Source: Druceiella hillmani (lineage: Eukaryota > Arthropoda > Insecta > Lepidoptera > Hepialidae). Taken from it: a stretch of DNA of 64,000 nt. The notes under the pieces are model-generated. The model had not been told where the DNA came from and searched no databases. It saw only the letters and a list, made by a program, of their open reading frames with translations. Position 1 is the first letter of the stretch; each line of letters begins with the position of its first letter. The stretch spans positions 11,599,501 to 11,663,500 of the forward strand of contig JAYKKI010000006.1 in the NCBI GenBank assembly GCA_039881145.1, written 5' to 3'. The translations under genes were made by a program, and so were the position numbers. Positions 1 to 14,085 of this stretch are shown here, piece after piece.

Positions 1-2082
1 CACAACAACACATGACAAAAATATGAACTGTTAGGATGCGGTTTGGTTAGTAATTTCTATTCAAGCATATGTTATTGTGATCTAAAGTGATTTTGATGGA
101 CGAAACTGGAAAAAGTAGACTCTCACGATTTCCCTCCGTTTGATTTGCTTAAAAATACGCGTGGATCGCTTTTATATGAGAAATATAAACACCTCTTGAT
201 GGTTTAGCAGTTACATAATTTGGTAGTTTTTTTAAGAAAGTTGCCGATATATACATATGACGTCAAACTTTAAACTCCTTTTGAAAATTTGCTTTCGAAT
301 CGATAATAATTGAAAAGATAACAGAAACATATGAATTTACCCAACACAATAAGTAAGAAAGTACATTCTAAGCTATAATTGGGACACAGAATCACGTGAA
401 ATTTTAAAGATTTGCTAAATTAATAGCAATCCTAGATGAATTATTGGAAAGGAAATGTTTCTATAAATACTTATAGAAACGATTGATAATCAATCCATAA
501 ATATTTTGAACCTAGATTTTTCTCTTATCTAGAACACAAATTAAATGGTTTATTTACTTTATTTACCGTTTTGTCGGGCTTCAGGAGAAAAAATAGAATT
601 GCTCTATAATTTAAAATTCCAAAATTTTGAAATCTTTATAAGAAAGGAATTAAACATATTTCGAAGATAAAAGGCAATACAATAAGAACTTTCCTTCAAC
701 ATGTATTCACTACAAAATATATGATTGAAACACACTGGGGTATCGAACATATAAAATCAAATTAAAACTGGTTTAATTGAACAGTTCATAGGACAATACC
801 GAATCCTAGAAATAAAAAAATACGTAGAAAAATGGCAGAAAACTATGTTTTTTGAAAGATATTTAAAAATTATATTTTTGTTTGAATGTGGTAAAACAAA
901 AGCTTACACAGCTTACACCATATTAAAACACATACTCTTGCACTTCGATCTAATGTGTTACGTATTTTTATGCAAGTGTTAATGTTAAATGCCCAAGATA
1001 TCCAAAATGATGCACATGATACCAACGATGCACATGATCATGCTCATAATATCCATAATTCACACTAACTTTGCCAAGAGATTAAATCGTAAACTTATTT
1101 CATTTCACATATTATCAAAGGTCATATGAGTCAAAAGTATCTTATTTCAGAAAAGTCTAAGGGTTGTAATCATCAAACTTCTTAAAACAAGGACCGTACG
1201 TCTTAATACGCTTTTATGTTTAATTTTGCCACATAGCTATTAAATTTCGCAAAATCAAATTCATTGCGGCGAAGACAAAAATTTTGAAATAAATAGTGTC
1301 AATCGTGATGAAATATGATGAGTTGCATCCACCATCTTTTAATTGCGCCTATCGATAGGGGATGAAAAATTGAGTGACTCACATGAAATTAGTCAATTTA
1401 TAGATGCAAATGAAATGAGACTTTTGATGATTTATTTATGAAAAAAGAATGCTTTTTTGCAAATTGTGAAATAAAAATAATGAGCCTACAAAAATTCAGT
1501 ATTCCGTTTCAGTATTGGAAAATATCAGTCATTTTAACACGTTTTGCGTGAAGCCCAATTAATTCCTGCACCTTGTCAAAAGAGGCAGTCTCTGTTGAAA
1601 AAAAAATTTTAATATATATTTATACTTACTGAAAGAAATATAATTTAAAAAACTTTACTTTTTTTTTCAAAATTATATATTTTTTATACATTTCCATACA
1701 TAAGAGATTGGATTAACGATTATTTAAATTATTTTTAATTTCTGTCATTCTAAGTTTCTTGTTTAGCCTCCTGCTACCATATTTCTTTTTATTAGATGAG
1801 AAAAACAAAGAAATTCTTTTTAATATTTACGTAATCGTCGTTACCATTGCCCAATTCCATTAATTAAAAATTGTTGGTAATTCTTACTGAATGTTACACA
1901 ATTTAACGAATGGATCAAATATTCCACAGTTGTGTATTACGAATTAAATATGTTGCTTCTAGGATACTCCCTTAAGGTAAATAGATGTGGATAAAGCAAA
2001 ATTCATTTTGGATTGAAAATTTAGGAGAAATCGAATTTTTAAATTAGTGTTAAGAAATGTTACAAGTCGCTATTGTTTTTTT
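1..2082. other. AT-rich DNA without a recognised gene
   Basis: No long reading frame, transposase motif or clear repeat. There is only a short direct repeat of ATGCACATGAT at about 1010-1040. It lies downstream of the lipase and may include its 3' UTR end. Confidence 0.6.
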
Positions 2083-2088
2083 TTTAAT
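2083..2088 (-). promoter_or_regulatory. Candidate polyadenylation signal of the lipase (ATTAAA)
   Basis: On the minus strand ATTAAA lies about 127 bases after the lipase stop and is followed by an A run. It is a common variant of AATAAA. No AATAAA occurs between it and the stop. In DNA this AT-rich the match could be chance. Confidence 0.35.
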
Positions 2089-2214
2089 TTTTAGTAATCT
2101 GCACAGAAATATACTTCTCAACTGTTCATTTCTATTCTATTATCTATTCATAACTATTCATTTGAATATTATCTATAGCTATATAAACTACTATCTAAAC
2201 TATTTATAACTATT

Positions 2215-2618
2215 TCAGTTGAAAATTTTGAATTTTTTCTTCGAGTCAGCCTTAACAATCGTATTTGGATCATGAAGAGACTCTAATCTGGTATGCAGAG
2301 AGTTAGTCAATCTATTAATGACTCCAGTCTCACCGCTGAAAGTCAAACCGGCCTGACCGAGTCCAAACGGTGGTTCTCCGCTCGTGGTCAAATAGAAAGT
2401 CCCGGATTGCGTAGGGCTTGCTGCGAATCCCATATAGGCTACTTCGTCTGAGCATCTTGCCTTTTTGAAATCGTTCCAGGATGCACACTTCTTGGCTGGG
2501 AATATTGTCGCATTCAGTATGCTGTGACTATAAAATCTCCAGGCTCTGAGGTGGCTGCACGTCTGCAGCAAGCATTTGGGCTGCTTATTACCACCGTTGG
2601 GATAGAAGTCTATGTGAC
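2215..2618 (-). CDS. Lipase exon 4 (catalytic His, C-terminus and stop)
   Basis: Acceptor TTTGTAG. It opens with GHIDFYPNGG, the family signature that follows the lid, then CLLQTCSHLRAW with His286, and four further cysteines suited to disulphides in a secreted protein. The tail ends KADSKKKFKIFN and TGA. The remaining part matches the end of the catalytic domain, including AYMGFAASPTQSGTFYL; there is no room for a C-terminal PLAT domain. Confidence 0.92.
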
Positions 2619-4789
2619 CTACAAATATAAAAATTAAAAAGTATATTATCGACTAGTATATTTCTCCAAATATTTACTTCTGTCATAATATTTTTTTTTC
2701 TAGAAATCATTTGAAGAAATTTTTCTGAAAGATTTCAGAACTTTTATCGACTAAATCATATAGATATAATTTTCATGAAAACAATACAATAAATGACAGT
2801 ACATTACATGGTAAATGTTGTTCGATTTCCATCAGCAAGTTTTTGTGAAATTACAGCATTTACACTAAAAAATAAAGAAATTCTGATTCTAAAATTTCTT
2901 TGTTTCTAAATCAATATGAAAAACAAATTTAAATAAAGTATCAAATCGTCTTTTTAGAAAATAGTACTAAATTGGTCAAATTATCAATAAAAAAACCACG
3001 TCGTTTTTTTATAATATTATTATGTTTAATTTAAATTTAGAAAAATAAATATAAAAATAGGGAAAGGTCGACTAGCCCCAGACATGTAACAGAAACTCAA
3101 AATATTTTGGAAATCAACATAATTAGATGTTTATTTAGAACCTAGATATTAAATACAACAAATCTAAAGTAATTTAAGTAACAATCAGACATTTTCTTTA
3201 TCTTGGCTTAAATCAATTTTTGCTATCAGCCTTTAACTTTTGACAATTATTGTTTGGCAGGTAGCCCGGGCATTCACATTAATGATAACCAAGCTGTTCT
3301 TTGGCTTTACACACGTCACAATAATAGTAAGGCTGTGAAAGATCGATATTTACCCAGGCTTCATGCGCCCAATCTTTACATTTGTAACTTTTTGTCCAGT
3401 CTTGTTCGAAGGGTTCAAGGGAAAATTTTTATTGTTCTATTTTGTTTTAATTTTTTTGCGTTGGTGGTGACTAGTTGATAACTTATAATTTGCATCAGTG
3501 GATGCCTGAGGATTAGAATTTTTGCCAGTTATTTGGTGCAAAATAACACTAGAAGATGACTGAGATATTGCACCAGAGGTAGTGGGGTTGCATGGTGAAT
3601 TTTCAGTCAAGACTATTCAAGTCAAGACTTGAATATTGGTCATCTCAGATGGCAAAAAAATTAATTCACTGAAAATATTCCGATTAAAAAATAAATTCCT
3701 GAGCATTTGATCCCACTCTTTGCTATTTTTAATCTCGTTGCTTTAGGAAAAAACCAAATTGACTATACTAGCAATGTCATAATCAACGATTCCAGCGCCT
3801 GGATTTCGTCTCACCCACACTGCACTTTCTGAAGTAAATGCCCCTTTAATGGTTTAAAAAATACTCTGTCGAGCATTTGCAGCTTATCTGTCATGTGTGG
3901 TGGAGTACTGAGTATAACGATATTATCAGTATAAGCATACTCTATCAATTCTAACTCTTTGTGGCTTTCGTGATCATCAACCATTAAAATAACAGGGTTC
4001 CCCTTCGAAGGCTGAACATGCTACTTGAAATGTTGCAATCACACTAAAAATATTCCAATATTCGCCCACCTACTTTCATGTGGAACACGATTGCTTTCGG
4101 GTGGAGCTCCAATCATTAAACGACCATTTTTGTCCACCTTTTTCTCGGGAAAATGAAAAAGGAGGTATAACACGTCCAGTTACACTCATGGCAAATTTCA
4201 ATGTCAGGTATCTTCAGAAATGACTTTCTCATTTTTGTGAACTATGGAGACTCCAGTTTCATAAGCATTGTACATTTTGGAGGCAGGGAAATTATTTTCC
4301 TGCAGAAATTGGCAGAGGTGATCATAAAAACAATCAACCTGAAGTTTTTCAAACCCAACAGCCCTCGTATTGCTGGTTAATTCTGAAGTTCTGATGGAAA
4401 TATCTGGATGTTTCTTGATAAACCTCTAATAAAATACTTCCCAGTCATTTTCTGCCCTTTGTTACACTTATGCAAAATATTTAAGCGCTTGTTGAATTGA
4501 AAAGTCAATTTGAAAAACTCAAGTCTAGTTAGCGACATCAGGCGATTATTAAGATTCTGTCATGATTATATAACTATTGTAAATAGTCTTCTAATAACGT
4601 TTGTTAGAATCCATCCATCCGATACTGAAGAGTAATTTTCGGTACATAATACATGTCAGCTGTTTGCCTAAGCGATAACTTATCTTCTATGATGCAAAAT
4701 ACAGCCATTTTCATTCTGTCTTCGTACTAATTCCCTCTTTGAGTAGCTCTTTCTATAAATTTTGGCATTTTTTAAGTCATCTGCAAAAG

Positions 4790-4854
<65 letters not shown>

Positions 4855-5865
4855 TTGTCACTTGTCCTCTCGACGATTGCATCACTATTATCTCAAATAT
4901 TAAGTTACGCGGCGCCGCGAACTTATTAGAGTGAGCGTAGTACGCGAGTGTTTATCTATGAATGCGTGATTTCTTAGAAATGATAGTGGCCGAGGCTATC
5001 CGCCATCCGAGGCTACCCGACCTTCGCCTGTTATATAACAATAAAATTTCATTAAAATCAATAGGAATACGTAAATAAGAAAAATTTTGCGTGTAGTTAT
5101 TTAATTTATCCACAATTTAACTCCAAGTGATTAAGTAAGTGGTCAATATAAGAACACACTATATTACATATACTTGAAGATTTTTGTCCACTTGAATTGC
5201 TTGCTGAGCATAATGGTTCTAAAAATCTTTGTTCTAAATTTAACCAGATTGTTGAAAATATCAAAATAAATGTTGATATTTTAAGAGAATGTGCGCAACC
5301 TTAAAATGAAACTGTGAATTAGCTTGCCACTTATTCGAACGAAGATATGATCTTTACTAAAATATTCGTTTTTTCTTCGAAATCGTTGTACATCCCTAAG
5401 TTTCTCTAATCTTTTGACCTATGCTGTAATATAGAACTCGCATAAGTCGATTAACTTACTGGAAATGGAAAAAAAGTCAACGGTTTTTCTTGAAAATTAA
5501 TATTCGCTCTCTTATTCTAACCCTTGTTCTCTTTAAATTCGAAAATTAACATAAAATATGATGTAGCAACTAATTTTTTTTTAAATAACTGAATTAACAA
5601 ATTTTCAATTTAATTATTAAATAAGCAATTAAGAGAGAGAAAACATTGTATACTTCATTTAATATTTATTAGCTGTGACCTCACAGCATGATATATTATA
5701 GTTGAGACGAAAAAAACTTGTTTTTTGGTTATCTTCTTTTAAAAAATGTTAACTTCTACTTTCTCATACGGTTGCATACCGATAAAGCAAGAGTTAAATT
5801 GAGATATTTGTATCACAAATCTTTGGAATTCTGTAAATCACAAAATTTTGTAAATCGCTCCTCGC

Positions 5866-5909
<44 letters not shown>

Positions 5910-8900
5910 CACATGTCTTAAAATACAATTCAGTGCTCTTAGATGGACATACCAATTGGGTCCCTCAATCCAAAGACCCCTACATCAGTGTGGATGATGT
6001 CAACAAAGCTGGCGTCGTCACGATTCAGTCTTAAAGATGAATCGATGCTACTGAAGCAAGGTCCTGCGGGATCGAGTCCGGTGATACGTCCTATAGTGCG
6101 TCCGGTCAGCTTGCGAACCCTCTTGCCAGCGAATCCCGCTATGTGAGAGCCCAGACTATGTCCTACTATGTGTATATCGTCCGGATTCAGCCCATCTGGT
6201 AAAACATATAGTTATGCACGTATTAACAACAATGAGAAAAAACCCACACCAAATCTATTACACAACCAAGGTTCCGGCAAAAAGCAACTAAAACAATAAA
6301 TCTGTATCTAAAGCAAGATGGAGAACAACATTCTCAATAAGTATAAAGAGAAGTTTAAAAAACGTATAAATAACTGTGGCCTTTTACTTTAAGCAGTTCA
6401 ATTAAAACGGAAATTATATTGTTTTATTTAAAAATAATTTTTTTTTTAAAATGGTTCCTGTATACTTCATTGTAAACGCTCGTACTTTTAAATTTTTTTC
6501 CTCACTTCGACGCATAGACGATATTCTTATAACCACAAAACCACAAGTTATTATATTATATATAACCACATAACCACAAAAAGGTAAAAGCTAAACATGC
6601 AACGAATAGTATATTCGACCATACGCCGAATACCGATTATGCAATGCCAAATTTTAAGTGGAGGCTTCCTGGCCGAATAGCCGAATATTATATTATATAC
6701 GCCAAAAATATTCCCCACTTGTCCCTCATCCGCCTGTTCAGTTGTTGTAACCTCGGTCCCGCGCAGCCCAGCCCGCGCGTTCCTGTCGCTACCGTGCTGC
6801 GTGTTTTGATAAGTTTAGTTTGATGCACATTGTAAATACGTAAACAACTTGCTTATCGTGCTTTCTTCATTTTGTTTTGATTACTTTAAACATGAAGTTG
6901 TGTGAGCTAATAATACTCCATTATGGGTTCTGAAAAGAAGCCGCCTATGTGGCCATACTTCGAGGACGATGTCAATTGTGTAAAACAAAAATTTCTCGTA
7001 GTGATGGTTGAAAGAAGACAACTATATCCTGATGTAGTCGCCTTCTTGCCACTGATAAATAATTTAAAAAATAAACACTGCTACGAATACCGTAAGTACG
7101 CTACGCTTGCTAAGGAGTAAGAAATTACGGATCAAGATACGGGTGCAAATGAACTTAAGGCATCAAAATAAATTTGAGTCCAGAAGAACGTGCTGAAATG
7201 CCTAACGCGTTCGATATTAGAGATCACAAGGCGACAAATCATCGCTCAATTGCCGAAATTATAGCACTTGACAATGAGGCATTAAATATGGTAAAATAGT
7301 CTAGTTTTAAAAAATTGCCTTACAGGGACCATCCATTTATAAGTCACGCAAGGTGTCGTTACATCCTTCTTTATCTGAGTAATGTCATAGGTAATATTTT
7401 TGGGCTAGAAGCCCAACACGAGAATTTCAACACTAAAAACTCTGAAATGAAAAAGTTAAATTAAATAACCAAAAAGCCCGACTGCATAAAAGATGTAACA
7501 AAAGCATATTTATGAAATTGCAATCCAATCATAACATACAATCGGAGGTTATGAATATTTCTGGCTAGTTTGTGAATATAAAATTACTTATGAAGCCCAC
7601 TAGCGATGGACAGAAAAAATTGAGTGAATAAAATGAATGAATTTACCAATATTCTTTGACCGAATGGGTTAAAAAATTAAAATCGTGTCATTTTTTACTT
7701 CAATTAACCAAACATCAGAACAAATTGAAATTTTGTCCACACATGGCCCATTTTCAACGCACCAACTTGACGTTTACGTATTATGATAATTAGATAGGTA
7801 CATATATTTAAATGTTTGTATATATGGAAATTAATCAGTTCTAAAAGACATTGGTGAAGTGCGAAACAAAAATATTTGCAAAACATTGCTGAAATGCGAC
7901 GTTAAATTCACAAACCTGTTCTCGCGCGAGAACAAGAAGGCATATAACAATTTTCTCAATAGAGAGTGGGATACTAAATTTACTAGATTAATTGACCTTG
8001 GTCATAGGTCTCTTCCATTTCGATCTCATTTAAGAAAATCATATTTTTTTCTTTTCTGTGATTGTTTATCTGTATTTGCTTATGTGTGGTTCCTATATCT
8101 TCATTATTTAATTATTTTTTAAACGATTTAAGTATTTTGATCATTAGTAGATATAATTATCTTTCGTTACATTTGTGCAGATTAAATAATTAAAATGGTT
8201 GACTCATTGTAGATAATAGTAATAGTCACAATGTCGAGTGACGTTGATTTTTGTAAACCATTATTTTTTTTAAATACGCGTCTCTTAAGAGTTAAGAGTG
8301 CTAATTTCAATATTAGGTACAAATAACGAACTAAAGGAACTTGTTCGCTACTTTCAATGAACTAGATTGAACTGGATCACACAAGTGACAATGAATGTCC
8401 ATATCTATAGCCTACAATTGCATGTTTTGAATTGATTGTAATTTTATAAATACGTTTTGCTTACATATTTTACGCAATCGAATTTTTTTATGGTTTTTTA
8501 ATTAGAGTAGGCACGTGTGGTATGCAATTGCGTTCCAGAATATATTTTACAAAAAAGTCGGAAATCGATTCGGATATTTTTCCAACATTTTTAACTTATT
8601 CTATTTTATTACTGTAGAATGAAGTTTGTCCAAAAATTGTTTGTTACTTGTTTTAGGAAAAATTGTTTGTTACTTGTGTTTGGTAATTGTTTTAGGAAAT
8701 AAAAATAAAAAGAAAGGAATTAACACAGAAACGGTCAACTAAGTAGTGGTCACAGCGGCAACAATAGAAAAATTCAAAATGAAACAATTTTTATAAATGA
8801 AGACTCTCTATTAGAGGATAGCGTAAGAATGAAACCAGCGCAATAAGCATGTGAAAAAATTCCGTCCCCTATTCAAAGCTAAACTCGATGCTATTTCAAA

Positions 8901-11900
8901 GAGAATCCAAGTTAAGTCAACCAAGCATCGAAAAAAAATGTAACAAAACTGCGAAAATAACTTAACGAAGAAAAAATATTTTGAAGCGAAAACAAGAATC
9001 TGTACGCAGATCGGCCAAAGCCCGAGCCACAAAAAAAGCTAAGATCGTTGCGATTTGTTCTGAAAACCCAAATATTGCGAAAAAATCAAAATTAAGAGAA
9101 GTTCGAAGGCGTCCATAACTTGAACATGATCAGCCAAAATTACTAAAACACATTATTAATATCGCTATACTTGGACGCTCAGCCGATTAGCGGAGATTAA
9201 GTGAATGCTATGAGCAACTGTAAAACTTTAGACCAGCTTCATATCGAATTAAAACGAATAGGAATGAATCTAAGTAGAAGCGCTACCTACCTCTGGCTTC
9301 TGTCACATAATTCTGCGACTCTCGAAGGAAAGCGACATGTCAAGACGATGCCCGTAAAATTGATTCGAGCACAGAGCGATGCTCGAAAGAAGCACATTGA
9401 CACAGAATTTTCCAAAGTTTGCTTCTTTCTTGGACCCAAAGAAATTTTATTCATCTCACATGATGATAAAACTAGGATTCCGTCAGGAATCATTGCAGCA
9501 ATAAAGCAGGCTTCTCGTTTTATGTATAGGGAGTATCGAGTAAATCTTCCTGATCATGACTGGATAGTAGCTGCTCGACATAAATTGATACCATCAGTAT
9601 ACGTTGCAATCGTTATAAAACCAGATGGTTTTGGTAAAACAGAAAATGTCGGTTTTGGTAAAACAGAAATTCGGGATTAACATATATTTTCATACGTGGT
9701 GGAAAGCACTCATCCTCTAAAGCAAAAACTCGTTTTAATGAATTGGAAAAGATTTTCGATAATATAGAATCATTCAAACCATTTTTCAAGACGTTCACAG
9801 GAATAACAAAACCTGTGGTTTGCGAACTGGATGGGAACCCTCGATACTAAGACGTGTTTAGGCACGCCGTAGAACGCTTCAGACGAAATGATTTGGATGC
9901 ACTATTTGTTGACTAATGCTCTAGGCAGAAGTGCTGATAACAGGGTCGAACAAAGAATGGCACCATTAAGTCACGAGCTTGCTGGGTTGATTCTTCTTCA
10001 CGAACAGCATAGATCACATCTTAATGACCAAGGGCAAACCACTGATATCACCCTGAAAAACACAACTTTGCTTATGCAGAAGAAACACTTGCAGAAGTGT
10101 GAAGAGGATTAACCATCGATGATCATCCGGTAAAAGCCGAATGCAGAGACCCGCCAGAACTATAAAATTATAACCAAGAATTAGACGTTAATAAATGGCA
10201 GATCATCTATATACGTGAATCGCAATATCTTCTGAGAATAGTCATGTGTTCCTCTCAAGAATGCTGCGGACTAACAAGGAGTAGCCTAAGGACCATTTTA
10301 TTAAACGGAGTCATACCAACCCATATTTGCATTTAACAAAAGGATTGTGGTCTTTCTATTGCCACATCTACTGGCCAAGATTGAGTTTTTTTTTCTTGTT
10401 CTTTAGAACTAAGTAATTCATTGGGTTTCAAACAGATATATGATATGATCTATTTTGTCCAATTTTGCACTGAGTATATGTACAATGTAGGCTTTATCAC
10501 GCTATTAACATGAATCGCCTAAAACATATTAAAGCTATGTACCACAACAAAACCTAGACTAGTGGAGAACAGCAAATTTACGAGAGACCTGTTCGTGTCA
10601 CAGCTCGTAGTGCACGCGAATTGCTATGTATATTTCGTGATGAAGGTACGGGGGAAGAAGACGCTGAACGGAAAACTATTACGATACGGAAACTATTATT
10701 GATCGAGACACCGTCCAAGCGTTTTATGTAACATAGAAACTCTTCTTACCATAACGGTTGACAAAAAAACTAATCAACAATCTGTTCATATGTGATTAAA
10801 CTTTTTTCTAACACACCGACAATAATTGAATGAAAGAGTTAAACATAGGAATATAACATAAGTAATAATTTGAACATTTTCATTATTAATAAATACATTT
10901 AAACTTTGAAAAATCGTCTCGTTCAAAATAGAGGCGTTAGACTAGAGGTGACGTATTTTTCAATGGACATGTGAAGAAGTGTGACAAGTGGTAATGTAAG
11001 GTTTAAAATAAGGAAAAATAACACAACCATTTAAATGGATAACCCCACAGTAATGCTACCCTATTAGCACTTATGTCGGTTTCGCCCACCTAACATAAAA
11101 ACTAAGAAACTTTGATTATTATATTAATCACTTTTTATAGGTGCTTTCTTGACCTGGCGTATCATCCTGTCATTCATGTTATAATATATACAGAGTAGAA
11201 CTACGTTGTGTTTGCATATTCATTAGCTGAAATCTTATGTTTTTTCATTTTGTTAGGTTAATCTAATGCTATTCCTAATGACATGTCTGTATAACATAAT
11301 ATCCAAATAAGTATAAAACTCTTTAAATACGACTGTATTGAAAATCGTAATTGAAAACAATAGTAACCATTATTCATTTTAATAATGTGTATATAAGTTT
11401 GTATAATTCTAATTTAATTACGTCCTATTTATTAAAATCATGTGATCATGTGATTACATTTTTACTCATTAGTAGAAAAATACAACTTTCATTTCTTTTC
11501 GTTGAAATCACCGTGTAAAAATATATATTATAGCATTTCGTGTAGGGTAAAATATATATCACACCACAATAAATTGTATAAAAGGTCTAGAAACAAAAAA
11601 AAATTCAAAAAATATATTTTTTATAAATGACAAGAGGTTCCATCGAAGTGATAATTTTCAGAGCCTACTTTGGCAAGACAATTTATAGACATAGAAAAAA
11701 TAGAAACCCCAAATATCCTACGGAACACTATCGTTATTCCGCGACGCTCTTTAATTTCGCTTGTTTATTTTTACCACGAGCAACTTAATTACATACATAG
11801 GTGCTATATTCGATACACTGAACCATCCTCAATACGGTAAGTTATGTCACGCCACATGTGACAGCTTTGTTCCTATTATTACTTATTACTAATAACTAAA

Positions 11901-14034
11901 TGAAACTACGTGATGTAGTATTATTTCTACTTTCTTTAAGTTCTAAACCACGACCTAGGTTTTGTTGTATTACAATATCTTCAGGCCATTTCTACCTGAA
12001 GATGTAATACAACGAAACCTAGGTCGTGGTAAAGAACTTAAAGAAAGTAGAAATAATACTACATCACGTAGTTTCATTTAATTGTGAATAATGAATTTCA
12101 ACAAAATTAACGCCAAATATATTTAATACTTATCACTACTTTACATCATATCAAACGTCAGCGTAATATACACACTCTACTCACCATCGATCATCCTCGC
12201 AAGAACATCTCCCAACTTCTCGCCAATGAAGCGAATGTAAGTCGTAGATCTTATATACAGCCATCTTATGAGACTGCTGCCATCCAAGGCCAGGATATTG
12301 AAATCTTCTTTATCCAAATAGGGCTTGCTTACAGTTTGGAAGCTCTCCTTGCTAGGATCGTCAATGAATCCATGAACGAACATAACAACTTTATTCTGGA
12401 TGCTGTAACCGAATGATCTAGGGAGGTGGAATTGTGCTGTAGTGATGTTCAGGATGGTACTGAAAAAGTGGGTCTGAAACTTGATGGTCAGCTTGCTGAC
12501 GTCGGGTTCTACTTCGTTCTTTATCTGGTCATAGGTAAGGCCTACTATGTGCTTGATGTTTTCACCTAAAATTTCAAAGATTTTTTATTAGTAGCTGCTA
12601 TTTAAATTTGTTGTCTTTATAAATTAGTATAGACTAGCTGACCCGTGCGAAGTCTTCGCACTATATCGCCATCTAGCGTGTTCCAAGTATACAATTTGGC
12701 TAAGATATTTGATGTGTCGCTCACAGATGGCGCTCATGCCAATTGTTATAAAAATTAATTTTTTTATTAACAAAAAGATTTTTTTCGAATTTTTTTATAT
12801 TTTTCGCCCAAAGTAGAAAACATAAGCTTTAAGTGGGTATTTTTTTTATTTTTTTTGGTGCAGTAGTTAAAGAGATCGAGCCGCTCGACCAAAAAATACC
12901 TTTTAGAAATAATATATTTAGATACGAGAAGCACGCAGTGCCACTTAAGCAGTTGCACGTAGCTTGCTATCAATACCTAATGTGATAAATATAAAAATGG
13001 CATCAAGTTTTATTATGCCACATTGATATCAGTGAGGTTAAGATGATATCACATCGACGTCATATTTATAACATATTCATTACGTCAGAGTCTGGCGTAA
13101 AAATGTATGAAATAATGATTTTCCTATGACTAAAGTATGATCTATATCTTATGTAATTCTTACGTGAAAATGTTCACTAAGTTTAAAGCTTTTAAATTGC
13201 TCATTAATATTTGTATCCGTTTTTCGGAAAAAAGGTTATGCCAGATTAATACTCAAAAACTATCACACACGCAATTAGAAATAAGTAAAGTCTACTAAAA
13301 TACTGACCACGATCGTTTAATTACAACTGTTGCAACTTTAGAGCAAATGAAATAACGACAGCTTCATTGATCACTATGTAAATAAAGCACAAAGCTACGC
13401 GTTCACATTGTATCAGCCACTTTGGCCCTGTACTCTGACTATGGAAAATAACTGTGTGGATAGCGTGCCAAAAAAGAAGGTAAAATGGCGGTGACTCCGC
13501 CCATAAATCAATTCCGTCTGCAAAAATATCGAAAATTTTATTCACAATTAAATGAAACTACGTGATGTAGTATTATTTCTACTTTCTTTAAGTTCTTTAC
13601 CACGACCTAGGTTTCGTTGTATTACAACATCTTCAGGTGGGTTATTAGCAAATATCAGGTAGGTTATTAGCAATCTTTGCTAATAACCCACCTGAATATG
13701 TTGTAATACAACGAAACCTAGGTCGTGGTAAAGAACTTAAAGAAAGTAGAAATAATACTACACCGCGTAGTTTCATTTAATTGTGAATAATAAATTTCTA
13801 CAAAATTAACGCCAAATTTGAAAATTTTATTGATACTATCTCCTTGAGGTTTACATACTTAACAACAAATGCCGACATTATCTGTATTAATAAAATAATA
13901 AGTGGGTATTTCCTGCACTCAAGTCTTCTCAGTTTGTATAGATTTCAGTTACTAATACTTAATATGCGTTATTAAATTTAGATGGCTGAAATATTAACAG
14001 AATGTGTCTATTATTTATATTATATATACACACA

Positions 14035-14085
<51 letters not shown>

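Larger units (their letters stand above)
3060..5028 (-). mobile_element. Tigger/pogo DNA transposon, decayed, with ends preserved (lipase intron 3)
   Basis: The left end starts GGGAAAGGTCGACTAGCC directly after TA (3058-3059). The right end, read on the minus strand from 5028, starts GGCGAAGGTCGGGTAGCC. About 20 of 25 bases match, so these look like the terminal inverted repeats; the right flank is TG rather than TA, fitting a mutated TA target duplication. A second copy of the subterminal box (GGATAGCCTCGG) follows inside the right end. The GC-rich leader at 4905-5028 precedes the transposase relic on the minus strand. A 57-bp (TA)n tract interrupts the leader. Confidence 0.65.

Noticed and set aside
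5943..6146. Plus-strand frame of 67 codons
   Set aside because: It is the antisense of lipase exon 3, whose minus-strand reading has the GHSLG motif and correct splice sites.
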